Shown one piece after another: positions 27,201-35,742 of a DNA stretch of 36,320 nucleotides (positions within the stretch are counted from its first letter, which is position 1; the number at the start of each line of letters is the position of its first letter). The stretch lies in NCBI GenBank assembly GCA_945874695.1, contig CAMCHP010000028.1, positions 1-36,320 of the forward strand, read 5' to 3'. This DNA is from Chryseobacterium gleum (GTDB lineage: Bacteria; Bacteroidota; Bacteroidia; Flavobacteriales_D; Sanyastnellaceae). The position numbers and the translations under genes were made by a program. Below the pieces are notes generated by a model. The model saw only the letters and a list, made by a program, of their open reading frames with translations, searched no databases and was not told where the DNA came from.

Positions 27201-30200
27201 CAGATTCTGAAACAGCGCGAAATCTATATCTACTTCGTTCTCTTCAGGCCAAATTTCTTCCGGTACTCCCGTAAACCACGGGGTAACCTTCAACGGCACC
27301 TCGTATTCATAGTAGTTCTCCGTGAAGTCACTGCCTAATCGAACAAAACAGGTCAGGTCATTATCGTTCAGCGGTAATCCGTCTGGGCCAGCTTCTGCGT
27401 GCACAAACATCTTCAAACGTTTGTACAAACGCATGTCATAGCTCACGTTGCGATACGCAGCACGACCATCGCCATCCAACAAATTACAAACCTCGAGTGA
27501 CATCGATTGCTCATTCAATCGTCGTTGGTTGGCTGTTCCCACATCGATTTCGCGAATAATCCCTGGTGGAATCAAATATGGCACCGGATCACGATTACCA
27601 TTCTCTTCAAGGTTCACAGCACCAATGGTAAAGGTCGTCGGTGCAGGATCATCTCCTTCAAGTTCTTGCGGACCCTCCAAATTTCCAAGGAACGGACGCC
27701 ATTCGCCACGAACGAGTTCTAAGCGCGCAAAACGGAGTGTGACCTCCTCATTCCATCCTTTCAAAAACATCCGCATGAAGCGAATCGAACGGAAATCAGC
27801 AATACCCCCTACACGATTGTCATACTCAAAAATAGGCACCTTGAACTGATACCAGCGTACGGTACGTTGTTCCCCATTCGCTGTTTCTATTGTTGCTTCA
27901 AAGGAGTCGGTGATATAGTTTGAACCAATATTTTGTTCGCCCAGGTCTTGCGGCCGCAGCGAAACTTTATACTGGTAGTAACTTTCAATCGTACTGAGGG
28001 TAATGTCTTGGTTGATGTCTTCCGTGTTTGGAATGGTCGTTGCGGCAATCGGGTAGCCATTCGGGGTCCCCGTATCTGAGTTGCCCTCATAGCCGTTAAA
28101 TTCCTTGTATCGGCGAAGGATGTCCCATTCTTCAGATTGCGCCTGAGGGTTCCGGAAATACCCAAAGTCATCGGCGGAAGGGTCGGCCAAATAGGCTTGG
28201 TAGGCTGCAGGATCTAGAAAACCTTGAACTTGAGCAAGCCAAGCGGTGAAGTAATTGCTTTCTCCTGAGCTATTCAGACCATCCAAGCCAATATCCTGTG
28301 CGGTATAGTTTCCGACGCTGTTATCGAAAGCGTTTACCACGTTAAATGTAGCGGGATCAGGATATTGCCCCCAAACTGACTCCAAAACCGGAAGGTCTTG
28401 ATTGGGGCTCGGGAAACCGTTCTCATAGCTCAACTGAGAATCATTCAATACGTCTTCCGATACGTTACCGAGGTTGAAATACAGGTCTCCGCCGGTAACG
28501 TTCTCAGAGTCTTCGTTGAATGGATCCATGATCCAAAATTGAATGAACTGAACGTTCGATGTTTCAAAGTCTGTTGTGATGAGGGCACGTTGAATCCCTC
28601 CCCATCGCGTATCAGGCTCAACGAGCGTTCCATCGGTATTCAAACCCGATGATACACCAGCCGCGCCATCTGGAAGTTCATAATTGTACGGTCCGCGCTC
28701 ATCCGGATAGTATGTCAAGTCGAGCGTTGGAATCAACGGCGGCGTCCCAGCGGGTAGCTCACGGTTCGGGAACACCTCTCCTTCCAAAACCTCACGCATC
28801 CGGTGGTCACTCTTGATGTCTGCAGAAACCTGACCATCAGGCAAGCCTGAGCCCCTAAAAAACTGTGGGTCAATTACATACCAACTCAGCTTAGCGCGAT
28901 TGTAGTTGTAAACGAGTGAGTCTTCTAAGTTTCCTTCCGGGAAGAGCGTTGGCTGAAGATTCGGAGTACTCGCCAAGAACCACTGATTCACCGCACGAAT
29001 ATCGATCAGCGATTGGCTTCCCTCGAAGTCGTCGATGTACGCATTTCCGTCTCTTCCGATGGCTCGGGAATGGCCTGGAATGAGATACGCTCCTTCTGCG
29101 CTAATATCGATGTTAGATTTCGCCTTCGTGCTGATCCCAGGTATAGCATCTACCATACGCGTGATAAAGTCTGACTCACTTTGGTAAGCGAAGTCTGCAC
29201 CGAGAACCGTATTGTTTACGGGTTCATCGCCAATATTTACCTTCTGCGTGAGTGGTCTTTCCCGCAAATTTAACACAGTCGCCCCGAGGGTCATCTTATC
29301 ACTGACTTCATAATCAAAGCGCGTTCCCATCATGGTGCGCATTTGAATATTAAACAGCGAATTACTTTCAAGGGAGATATTAATTGGGGTACCCGATTCG
29401 AGGAGTCCTTCGTTGAGTATGCGCACCCGTCCAAGGTTATAATCGACTGTGTAATCTTGGTTCTCCACCAATCGCACCCCACCTGCTGTTACACTCACTG
29501 AGCCCTGCGGGACGTTCAATGCATTCAGTGAAATCTCAGAACTTGACGACGATTGGAATTGCCCGCGAATTTTAAATCGGTTCAAGGCAGGTATCTGTTG
29601 TGCCGCTGTTTTCGTCGAGTCATAAAGCGGTTGATAGACGATCGTATTGATGAGCGATTGTGCCAAATCGGGGTTTGGTACCCGATCTAGAATAACTTGC
29701 CGGAGATGGGAACCGAACGGTTCCACCACGGGGAAATATATTCGTCCACTTTGGGCTTCAACAGTACCACCAGAGGTCGCCGCATTGTCTATAAAATCGA
29801 AGAAACCATCAGGCTGCGGCATGGTGTTCACATCCATCCGGTCAAGACCTATCAACTGTAATAGGAGACTTCCATCAAGCGGTTGACGCGGTATGTAGTT
29901 CAAGTCAACGCCTGTAGATGGGTCGTTATACCACACATCCAACCTAAAGTTTTCACGATTCACACCAAAGGCTCCGATGCTGTAAACGTTTTTCATCATC
30001 TGATCCCACAGCGGTGCGCGATCTCCGTTATCCAGCGTAACCTGGGTGATACTCGACTTCAGCATTTTGAGTACTAAGGCTGAAGGGGCAGTGAACCCAT
30101 CCTGCGACAGAGTTCCTACTTGGTAGGTATTCCCGTTTAAAGTGTATTCATAGGAAACGGCAAGCACCTCGGCATTGTTCAATGCCTGGCGAAGTGACAC

Positions 30201-31607
30201 GAATCCGAGGCGACTGTTGTAAGTATATTCAGATGGACTCAACATACGGGCATTACCAACTCGCTCGTAGTGAATGCCTTGCTGATAGCCCATATTCATC
30301 GCAGCGATTGCACCGTTTGCCCCCGTGTAGCTCATCACCTGCTCATTCTCGATCATGTCGAGGAAGATGTCGTTGTTGAGGTTGTGTGGGTTTTGCTGCG
30401 GAGAAATCGCCAGATCTGGACGATCCGTCAATTGCGATATCGGCAAGTTCGACGAAATGTAGTTCGCATGTTCACCGATGTCCGTAAAGGCAATGCAGTT
30501 GCGAACGTTCTGTGTGTTGGCCTGCATGTTCACCGCCCACACCTCAATACGCGTAATGAATACGCCTGAGTTCACAACAGGCAAGCTGCGCATCGCATCG
30601 TCATACTGATCGCGAAACCAGTTCGATAAGAAGTAGTGCTTGTTCGCTTCGTAGTTATCAGCCCGGATGTCATAAAGCTGCGTTTGCGCGCCGCCCTCTA
30701 CCGTAATTTCCCGTCGCTCGCCTTGTTGCTGTGAGAATACGGTGGTGTTGCGCAAACGACCCCATTGGGTTTCAAGCTTCACACCAAAAAGACTTTGGCT
30801 ACCTGTAATCAAGGTCCCCCGCAAAGGCATGCTCACGTTACCTGCTTCGATCTTTTTAATGATGTCGTCTTCCTCACCGGTGTACTCCAATTTCATTCGG
30901 TTCTCGAAGTCAAATGTTGCCTCGGTATTGTACTGCGTCGACAACTGCATCTTTGTACCGATGTTGCCGATCACGTTCAACTGAATGCGTTGCTGAAAAT
31001 CAAAGGTGGTAATCCGTCGCTGACGCTCAGGAATACGTGGGTTATCCGTTTTCGAAGTGTTGAAACCGAACGTTAACTCAGCCGAACCTTGCGGGCGAAT
31101 TTCGATCTCATTGCTACCGAAGATGTTTCGGAAGCCTTCACCACCTACATTCAATTTTGGAGCCCATCCGCGTGTGGCCTCATCTTCCTCTTCTTGTCGT
31201 TCAGCCCAATACTCAGAGAGGTTCTTCCGAATGTCGTAGTTCAAATATTCATCCAATGAGTAGGAGGTTGAACTGCGGAAAGCCAAAGAGTCGCCAATGG
31301 TTTGAACAACCACATATTGCCCCGTAACGGGGTCATATTCTACGCCGTAATTGATGTTGTCAGGCCATTCGAGGCTGATTCCCCCGGTCGATTCAACCGG
31401 GTTAAAAGGATCCTCACCATGTGGCAAGGGCAAGGGAACTTGACCCGTATCCAAAGGCGCAATGTAATTCGGACCGATCATCGGGCGGAAACGCTCTACG
31501 CGCTCTGCCTCGAAGAGGTGCAAATCAATCGCAGCAACCCCACCCAAGACGCTGAGTAGGCCAACCAATACAAGTCCTCTGAAGAGGTGTTTTCCCCGCA
31601 AATTCAT
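24207..31607 (-). CDS. sprA: SprA, type IX secretion system outer-membrane translocon
   Basis: SprA (Sov in Porphyromonas) is the very large outer-membrane barrel through which type IX cargo reaches the surface; in gliding species it is also needed for motility. The 2466 residues compare with about 2400 in Flavobacterium johnsoniae. Seen are a signal peptide (MNLRGKHLFRGLVLVGLLSV), the N-terminal region with GISLEWPDNINYGVEYDPVT and FDFQQRIQLNVIGNIGTKMQ, the middle YIDDFEGSQSLIDIR and SVWVNELRLSDFDEPGGWAA, and many beta-strand pairs up to the end TLRFQVTQ. Residues about 1670-1699 are a glycine/lysine-rich insert; a charged segment (VKEEEEKRQQ) lies near 1970. It starts one base after ruvA. 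Confidence 0.97.
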   Translation of the reverse strand: MNLRGKHLFRGLVLVGLLSVLGGVAAIDLHLFEAERVERFRPMIGPNYIAPLDTGQVPLPLPHGEDPFNPVESTGGISLEWPDNINYGVEYDPVTGQYVVVQTIGDSLAFRSSTSYSLDEYLNYDIRKNLSEYWAERQEEEDEATRGWAPKLNVGGEGFRNIFGSNEIEIRPQGSAELTFGFNTSKTDNPRIPERQRRITTFDFQQRIQLNVIGNIGTKMQLSTQYNTEATFDFENRMKLEYTGEEDDIIKKIEAGNVSMPLRGTLITGSQSLFGVKLETQWGRLRNTTVFSQQQGERREITVEGGAQTQLYDIRADNYEANKHYFLSNWFRDQYDDAMRSLPVVNSGVFITRIEVWAVNMQANTQNVRNCIAFTDIGEHANYISSNLPISQLTDRPDLAISPQQNPHNLNNDIFLDMIENEQVMSYTGANGAIAAMNMGYQQGIHYERVGNARMLSPSEYTYNSRLGFVSLRQALNNAEVLAVSYEYTLNGNTYQVGTLSQDGFTAPSALVLKMLKSSITQVTLDNGDRAPLWDQMMKNVYSIGAFGVNRENFRLDVWYNDPSTGVDLNYIPRQPLDGSLLLQLIGLDRMDVNTMPQPDGFFDFIDNAATSGGTVEAQSGRIYFPVVEPFGSHLRQVILDRVPNPDLAQSLINTIVYQPLYDSTKTAAQQIPALNRFKIRGQFQSSSSSEISLNALNVPQGSVSVTAGGVRLVENQDYTVDYNLGRVRILNEGLLESGTPINISLESNSLFNIQMRTMMGTRFDYEVSDKMTLGATVLNLRERPLTQKVNIGDEPVNNTVLGADFAYQSESDFITRMVDAIPGISTKAKSNIDISAEGAYLIPGHSRAIGRDGNAYIDDFEGSQSLIDIRAVNQWFLASTPNLQPTLFPEGNLEDSLVYNYNRAKLSWYVIDPQFFRGSGLPDGQVSADIKSDHRMREVLEGEVFPNRELPAGTPPLIPTLDLTYYPDERGPYNYELPDGAAGVSSGLNTDGTLVEPDTRWGGIQRALITTDFETSNVQFIQFWIMDPFNEDSENVTGGDLYFNLGNVSEDVLNDSQLSYENGFPSPNQDLPVLESVWGQYPDPATFNVVNAFDNSVGNYTAQDIGLDGLNSSGESNYFTAWLAQVQGFLDPAAYQAYLADPSADDFGYFRNPQAQSEEWDILRRYKEFNGYEGNSDTGTPNGYPIAATTIPNTEDINQDITLSTIESYYQYKVSLRPQDLGEQNIGSNYITDSFEATIETANGEQRTVRWYQFKVPIFEYDNRVGGIADFRSIRFMRMFLKGWNEEVTLRFARLELVRGEWRPFLGNLEGPQELEGDDPAPTTFTIGAVNLEENGNRDPVPYLIPPGIIREIDVGTANQRRLNEQSMSLEVCNLLDGDGRAAYRNVSYDMRLYKRLKMFVHAEAGPDGLPLNDNDLTCFVRLGSDFTENYYEYEVPLKVTPWFTGVPEEIWPEENEVDIDFALFQNLKLARPAGFPAFQEFTQIVDGRQVKVKGNPNLANVIMIMIGVRNPLRDDNPFVANDDGLPKCASVWVNELRLSDFDEPGGWAAVARMNATLADFGNLSVAANMSTPGWGGLEQRVLERQRETIRGVDANTTLQLGKFFPENLGVQLPVYLGYSEAVSTPQFDPLAPDIEMDQRDLSPQRRKKAQAVERRRSINFNNVRIDPQPAGGAGGGKGDKGAEAEGGKGDGGGAGGGGPKKPRFYSIGNFSVSYGYNEIYRRDFNTEFQFIKTYTGGLNYAFNNRPKEVKPFANVGIIKTSPLLKWLKDFNFYTGIKSFTFNSQMNRTYETSRVRNNTAELFGIETNVLINTQAMKTWNWTRVYNLNHDFTKALKFTFAANNQALVGEPGGVIDREDADWYAAYRDTVWNNIRNFGETVNYNHNASLSYKLPFDKLPLLDFISSDARYQATYRWDRAPFSQDSLGHTIQNSRNLSLNVQANMLNLYNKVDLLKEINSNKPQQQESRQVRNEDRDGFGEVKEEEEKRQQINPLHEFLRLLMSVRNVSGSYTRNEGILLPGFGRTTQFIGMDPQFEAPGIPFIFGHQNTDLLGNPTGQNFALDASSRGWMASSPFQNQPYSETYSETWNIRANLEPIKHLKIELTANRQESRNNTSFFRFSEDLGDFEFQSPMETGNFTASIITWKTAFTRDDEDFNSPVFDQFLLNRLEISSRLNDETYQFADPEDNGYYAGWGPTAQDVTIAAFVSAYTGEDAQTVALDPFKVKVAPNWRVTYDGFTKLPAMKKYFKQFNVSHTYRSTISTNFVTNLNYTEDASGLPTAVDASEFGNFISERQINSVTISEQLAPLIGFDMTLKTKGKNDPQVRVELQRDRTMNFGLANYQITEVRGNSLIMGIGYRFTDVPNPFFRTRGKLPVQMLKDTQVALRADLTIRDNVTVIRKMEERQNQPTAGQTIVSIRTSADLEVSSKLTLRFFYDHQLTRPKISIAFPTSNINSGITLRFQVTQ

Positions 31608-31608
31608 A

Positions 31609-32193
31609 CTACATCTGCCTCAAGGCTTGTCGAATCAGCTCTTCCACTGATATTGACGCACCTTCGGAACTCAAGATTCTTTCTAGTGTTTTGTGTGCTT
31701 TGGTTCTGTCGAAGCCAAGCGACGACAATGCAGTTAACGCTTCATTCATTACTGTATTGCCTCCAATCAATATTTTTTCTCCAAGATCTTGATCGATGCC
31801 AAACTTATCTTGCAAATCAACTAAAATTCGTTGTGCCGTCTTTGCTCCAATGCCTTTGATGTTTTTGAGGGCATCAACGTTGCCTGAGCTAATCACAAGG
31901 GCCAATTCTGAAGGGGGCAAAGACGACAATACCATCCGGGCTGTGCCAGCACCTACACCCGAAACGCCGATTAATTTTCGAAAGGCTTCACGTTCGAGTG
32001 AATCGATGAAGCCATACAGCTCATGGGCGTCTTCGCGAATAACTTCATGCACCAACAGCATACAAGCTTCATCAGCCGGAAGCTGTGACGCTGTATAAAC
32101 ACTGATATTCAAGAAATAGCCCACGCCACCGCATTCGATGACAGCATGGGTTAAGCTCTTCTCCGTTAGTCTGCCGCGCAGGTGATGAATCAT
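31609..32193 (-). CDS. ruvA: Holliday junction branch migration protein RuvA
   Basis: RuvA binds four-way junctions as a tetramer and loads the RuvB motor. The 194 residues show the N-terminal OB fold (MIHHLRGRLTEKSLTHAVIE, then GVGYFLNISVYTASQL), VREDAHELYGFIDSLEREAF, and two helix-hairpin-helix motifs, GVSGVGAGTARMVLS and NIKGIGAKTAQRILVDLQDK. The C-terminal RuvB-binding domain (about 145-194) is present. It starts one base after the maeB stop and ends one base before the sprA start, so the three genes form a tight operon. No ruvB is in the window. Confidence 0.96.
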   Translation of the reverse strand: MIHHLRGRLTEKSLTHAVIECGGVGYFLNISVYTASQLPADEACMLLVHEVIREDAHELYGFIDSLEREAFRKLIGVSGVGAGTARMVLSSLPPSELALVISSGNVDALKNIKGIGAKTAQRILVDLQDKFGIDQDLGEKILIGGNTVMNEALTALSSLGFDRTKAHKTLERILSSEGASISVEELIRQALRQM

Positions 32194-32194
32194 G

Positions 32195-34459
32195 CTACTT
32201 GTTTTGTGCGTCTACAACGGCAATGCGCACCATGTTTATGATTTCGCGCACCGAAGAACCCATTTGTAAAATATGTACCGAGCGCTTCATGCCAAGCAAC
32301 AAAGGACCAATCACCTCTTTTTCAGCCATTTCTTGCATGAGTTTATATGCAATGTTGCCGGCTGCAAGGTTAGGAAAAATCAATGTGTTTACCCGTCGTC
32401 CGTTTAGAGCACTGAATGGAAAACTCTCGGCAATCATTTCTTCGTTCAGGGCGAAGTTGGCTTGAATTTCTCCATCAACGATAAGCTCAGGATGGTTGCG
32501 GTGCATGATCTCTACCGCTTTGCGCATTTTTTCAGCATCTCGTCCGGCCGCAGATCCAAAATTGGAATAACTCAACATCGCAATTCGCGGTGTAATCCGC
32601 ATTCGACGCACCGCTTTTGCTACCATCAGGGTTATGTCAACCAACTCTTCTGCGCTCGGGTCTACATTCACTGTGGTATCCGCGAAAAAAACGGGACCGT
32701 GTGAGCCCTGGATAATGTACATGCCGGCAACTTTTCGCGCATCCTCTTCTAAACCGATCACCTGAAGCGCCGGCCGAATGACGTTCCGATAATTGCGGGT
32801 CAAACCTGAAATGAGTGCATCAGCATACCCTGATTCAACCAGCATTGCCCCAAAGTAGTTGCGATCGCGCATAGCTTTCACAGCATCAAACAAGGTAATC
32901 CCTTTGCGTTGACGCTTTGCGAAAAGCTCTTGACCGAAGAGCTCACGGCGGGCGGCCTCAGACTCTTCACGCGGGTCAATAACTTCGTATTCACGCAACT
33001 CGATCTTATTCGCTTTTATCATCGACTCGATGCGCTCGCGATCTCCCAAAAGAATCGGGAATGCGATACCCTCATCTGACGCTTGCTCAGCCGCTTTCAG
33101 AATTTTGTAGTGATCGGCCTCAGCAAATACAACGCGTTTCGGACGCTTTCTCGCCCGCTCAGAAATACTACGAACCAGCTTGTTGTCGCGACCCAACCGT
33201 TGACGCAACTCTTGTTCATAGGCTGGCCAATCGGTAATGATGCGTCGCGCAACACCTGAATCAATCGCCGCGCGTGCAACAGCGGTTGCAACGGAAGTAA
33301 TCAAGCGCGGATCCATTGGTTTAGGAATAATCAACTCGCGGCCAAAACTGATGTTACGCATGTCGTACGCCTCATTCACTTCATCTGGAACCGACTCCTT
33401 CGCCAAGGTCGCAATGGCATGCACAGCAGCCAGTTTCATGGCATTATTGATGCTCGTTGCGCGCACATCGAGCGCCCCTCGAAAAATGAATGGGAATCCG
33501 AGAACGTTGTTAACTTGGTTGGGATGGTCAGACCGACCGGTTGCCATAATCAAGTCTTTTCGCGCAGCCATAGCCACTTCATACCCAATCTCTGGATCTG
33601 GGTTGGCCAGCGCAAAAACGATCGGATTATCAGCCATCGATTGCACCATCTCAGTGGTAACCATGCCACCACGGCTCAAACCAACAAATACGTCGGCACC
33701 TTTCATCGCATCAGCCAAATCGGTATAGCGATCACCAAGGGCAAACCGTTGTTTCTTCTCATCCAAGTTTGTGCGTCCTGAATGAATCAAACCCTTCGAA
33801 TCAAATACTGCAATTTGCTCCAAGGTAGCCCCCAGCTGCAAGTACAAGTCGAGGCATGACATCGATGAGGCTCCAGCCCCGCTCACGACAATGCGTACAT
33901 CGCTGATCTTTTTCCCAGCGAGCTCTAGGGCGTTGAGCAGTGCCGCCGAAGAAATAATAGCCGTGCCATGCTGGTCGTCATGCATCACTGGAATGTCGAG
34001 CTCTTCAACCAAGCGTCGCTCAATCTCAAACGCTTCGGGCGCTTTAATATCTTCCAAATTGATGCCACCAAAAGTTGGTGCAATAGCCTTAACGGTTTCA
34101 ACGAACTTATCAATATCGCTGGCATCAACCTCAATATCAAACACGTCGATATCGGCAAAAATCTTAAAAAGAAGGCCCTTTCCTTCCATCACTGGCTTCG
34201 AAGCCAATGGCCCGATGTCGCCCAAGCCAAGCACTGCGGTGCCGTTGCTGATAACCGCCACCAAGTTGCCTTTCGTGGTATACTTATAAACGTCGTCTGG
34301 ATTTTCTGCAATGGCGAGGCAGGGCTCAGCCACACCTGGCGAATAAGCCAGTGAGAGATCGCGCTGGGTACTGTAGGGTTTCGAAGGAATAACTTCAATC
34401 TTCCCCTTTCGTCCACTCGAGTGGTAATCAAGCGCTTCTTGCTTTCTGATTTTGTTCAT
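32195..34459 (-). CDS. maeB: NADP-dependent malic enzyme with phosphate acetyltransferase-like domain (MaeB type)
   Basis: MaeB decarboxylates malate to pyruvate with NADP in the cytoplasm. The 754 residues contain the malic domain (RDLSLAYSPGVAEP about 33-46, NGTAVLGLGDIGPLASKPVM, DDQHGTAI at 161-168), the nucleotide-binding domain (VVSGAGASSM about 191-200), and from about 430 a phosphate acetyltransferase-like domain (RPKRVVFAEADHYKILKAAE; QGSHGPVFFADTTVN). In MaeB enzymes that domain serves regulation, for example by acetyl-CoA, rather than catalysis. A -7 box ends 7 bases before the ATG, and a 20-bp palindromic element occurs just upstream of that. It heads the maeB-ruvA-sprA operon. Confidence 0.96.
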   Translation of the reverse strand: MNKIRKQEALDYHSSGRKGKIEVIPSKPYSTQRDLSLAYSPGVAEPCLAIAENPDDVYKYTTKGNLVAVISNGTAVLGLGDIGPLASKPVMEGKGLLFKIFADIDVFDIEVDASDIDKFVETVKAIAPTFGGINLEDIKAPEAFEIERRLVEELDIPVMHDDQHGTAIISSAALLNALELAGKKISDVRIVVSGAGASSMSCLDLYLQLGATLEQIAVFDSKGLIHSGRTNLDEKKQRFALGDRYTDLADAMKGADVFVGLSRGGMVTTEMVQSMADNPIVFALANPDPEIGYEVAMAARKDLIMATGRSDHPNQVNNVLGFPFIFRGALDVRATSINNAMKLAAVHAIATLAKESVPDEVNEAYDMRNISFGRELIIPKPMDPRLITSVATAVARAAIDSGVARRIITDWPAYEQELRQRLGRDNKLVRSISERARKRPKRVVFAEADHYKILKAAEQASDEGIAFPILLGDRERIESMIKANKIELREYEVIDPREESEAARRELFGQELFAKRQRKGITLFDAVKAMRDRNYFGAMLVESGYADALISGLTRNYRNVIRPALQVIGLEEDARKVAGMYIIQGSHGPVFFADTTVNVDPSAEELVDITLMVAKAVRRMRITPRIAMLSYSNFGSAAGRDAEKMRKAVEIMHRNHPELIVDGEIQANFALNEEMIAESFPFSALNGRRVNTLIFPNLAAGNIAYKLMQEMAEKEVIGPLLLGMKRSVHILQMGSSVREIINMVRIAVVDAQNK

Positions 34460-34466
34460 GAGGGGG

Positions 34467-34474
34467 CAAAATTA
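34467..34474 (-). promoter_or_regulatory. Promoter -7 box (TAATTTTG) of the maeB-ruvA-sprA operon
   Basis: Exact TAnnTTTG on the minus strand, ending 7 bases before the maeB ATG. No -33 TTG is present; the region where it would lie is occupied by the palindromic element at 34491-34510. Confidence 0.55.
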
Positions 34475-34490
34475 AACTGATTTTCTTTGG

Positions 34491-34510
34491 TTCTGCCTAA
34501 CGGCAGGATG
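34491..34510 (-). repeat. Copy 1 of a 20-bp element with palindromic core, upstream of maeB
   Basis: Read on the minus strand this is CATCCTGCCGTTAGGCAGAA, identical over 20 bases to 35568-35587 read on the plus strand. The core CTGCC-GTTA-GGCAG has perfect 5-bp arms. It lies 16 bases upstream of the maeB -7 box, at the -33 position. It could be an operator or a REP-like repeat. Confidence 0.7.
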
Positions 34511-34547
34511 GTCGTGCTAAAAAAGTGCTGCCTTCGCAACAATCCAC

Positions 34548-34575
34548 AAAAAAAGGCCAGCAGTGCTGACCTTTT
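34548..34575 (-). terminator. Terminator of the type IX cargo protein gene
   Basis: On the minus strand AAAAGGTCAGCA and TGCTGGCCTTTT form a 12-bp stem (one U-G wobble) with a very short loop, followed by a T run. It lies about 20 bases past the stop codon at 34596. Confidence 0.8.
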
Positions 34576-34595
34576 GGTATCTTATCAAAGGATGG

Positions 34596-35357
34596 TTATT
34601 TCGTTACCACAAATTTGCGGGTAGCAATCGCTTGGCCGTTTTGAACCAAGGCGTAGAAGTAAACGCCTGCTTCAAAATCATCCGCGTTGATGTAAACCAT
34701 ACCGGCCGGAGCCTGAAGGTTTACCTCACGAACAACTGAGCCGACCATGTTGTAGATGGCAATTGAACGCTTTCCTTGAGCTGATCCAAAATCATAGGTG
34801 AAGGTTGAAACACCTTGCACAGGGTTTGGACCGAGCACACCGAGTTCAGGTTCTTTTTGTTCTGCAATACCTACTACGCAATCGACGTCGACGCAGAAGA
34901 GTACATCATGACAAACTTCGATTGCACTATTGTTCACATCAAAAAAGCAGTAGCGGAAATGCGCTTGACCCGCTGTTCCCATGTGTTCGTAAAGAGCTTT
35001 AAAGGTGTCGTTGCTTTCACCGGGCTGGATGTTTACAAGCAGCGATTGGTTGGTTGGTGTAACTGCCGTTCCATAATCGAAGCACAAGGCTCCCCAACAA
35101 AAGCGCTCACGGGCACCTGCTGCACCGAAAGTATAGGGCAGGTTGAATACTGGAGGCGCCGTGATTACTTCACGACGGGCGCGCAGACTCACCGCTGCAT
35201 TGGTCATATTAACTACATCCCAAGAAGCTTGGAGTTCATTATCATCGGGGTTAGCGAGAGAACCGCTAATTACGTCGATGACGTTGGTTACTTCTAACTG
35301 CGCTGAAGCCGTGATTGAAGCAAGGGCAAAAACAATGGCGTAGAATACCTTTTTCAT
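34596..35357 (-). CDS. Secreted protein with type IX sorting domain, function unknown
   Basis: A 253-residue protein with a signal peptide (MKKVFYAIVFALASITASAQ), a domain of about 145 residues that I do not recognise, and a C-terminal type A sorting domain (about 174-253: LGPNPVQGVSTFTYDF, IAIYNMVGSVVREVNL, FEAGVYFYALVQNGQ, TRKFVVTK). The sorting domain directs export through the SprA translocon and is normally removed on the surface. The N-domain begins LEVTNVIDVISGSLANPDDN, looks all-beta, and has six cysteines (87, 92, 137, 149, 155, 160) that could form disulfides. It has its own promoter and terminator, so it is a single-gene unit. Confidence 0.9.
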   Translation of the reverse strand: MKKVFYAIVFALASITASAQLEVTNVIDVISGSLANPDDNELQASWDVVNMTNAAVSLRARREVITAPPVFNLPYTFGAAGARERFCWGALCFDYGTAVTPTNQSLLVNIQPGESNDTFKALYEHMGTAGQAHFRYCFFDVNNSAIEVCHDVLFCVDVDCVVGIAEQKEPELGVLGPNPVQGVSTFTYDFGSAQGKRSIAIYNMVGSVVREVNLQAPAGMVYINADDFEAGVYFYALVQNGQAIATRKFVVTK

Positions 35358-35376
35358 AGGAAGCGTTTACGAAGCC

Positions 35377-35384
35377 CAAATATA
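35377..35384 (-). promoter_or_regulatory. Promoter -7 box (TATATTTG) of the type IX cargo gene
   Basis: Exact TAnnTTTG on the minus strand, ending 19 bases before the ATG at 35357. No TTG at the expected -33 distance; the nearest is 26 bases upstream. Confidence 0.5.
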
Positions 35385-35567
35385 CGAAAAATAGATGGGT
35401 TTCGCCTTTTCAACCCTCCTTCACCCGCACTCAAATTTCAGACAGGAATCCAAGAGTACGCCCTATGCACCCAAGTTTTCAAGTTCGAATTCAAGGTTAG
35501 ACAGAGAATAATTACGCCCGCTCAAAGGGCAACTATAACAGATAAAGCACACGTTATCAACGCACTG

Positions 35568-35587
35568 CATCCTGCCGTTAGGCAGAA
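35568..35587 (+). repeat. Copy 2 of the 20-bp element with palindromic core, upstream of the thioredoxin-like gene
   Basis: CATCCTGCCGTTAGGCAGAA on the plus strand, identical to copy 1 at 34491-34510 in opposite orientation. Similarity continues weakly on both sides (GCAC before; CCA, two differing bases, GAAAA after, with a 2-base gap). It lies 105 bases upstream of the -7-like box of the thioredoxin-like gene. Confidence 0.7.
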
Positions 35588-35671
35588 AACCACTGAAAAG
35601 CATACCCTTACCACGTGTGTATTCACATCGGAAACCCCATTTGGAATACGAGATTAAAGTGAAAAGCTATG

Positions 35672-35700
35672 TTGCACCGTGTGAAATAAACTTAAATTTA
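35672..35700 (+). promoter_or_regulatory. Probable promoter of the thioredoxin-like gene
   Basis: TTG (35672-35674), an 18-base spacer and TAAATTTA (35693-35700), which differs from TAnnTTTG only in the last base. The box is followed by a leader of about 40 A/T-rich bases before ATG 35743. Confidence 0.45.
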
Positions 35701-35742
35701 CAGCGATCAAATCATTCACTCGATTTTTTAAATCTCTTTTTT

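Larger units (their letters stand above)
35358..35742. other. Divergent intergenic region of 385 bases
   Basis: No gene is supported here. It holds the -7 box of the minus-strand cargo gene (35377-35384), copy 2 of the 20-bp palindromic element (35568-35587), and a probable promoter for the thioredoxin-like gene (35672-35700). The stretch 35400-35565 shows nothing I can interpret. Long upstream regions like this often mark regulated genes (inference). Confidence 0.7.

Noticed and set aside
34815-35297. Plus-strand open frame of 160 codons
   Set aside because: It is antisense to the type IX cargo gene, whose signal peptide and sorting domain are clear.
34491-35587. The two inverted 20-bp copies as ends of an insertion sequence or composite element
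   Set aside because: The enclosed gene is an ordinary type IX cargo gene with its own promoter and terminator; there is no transposase and I see no target duplication. A regulatory or REP-like explanation fits better.
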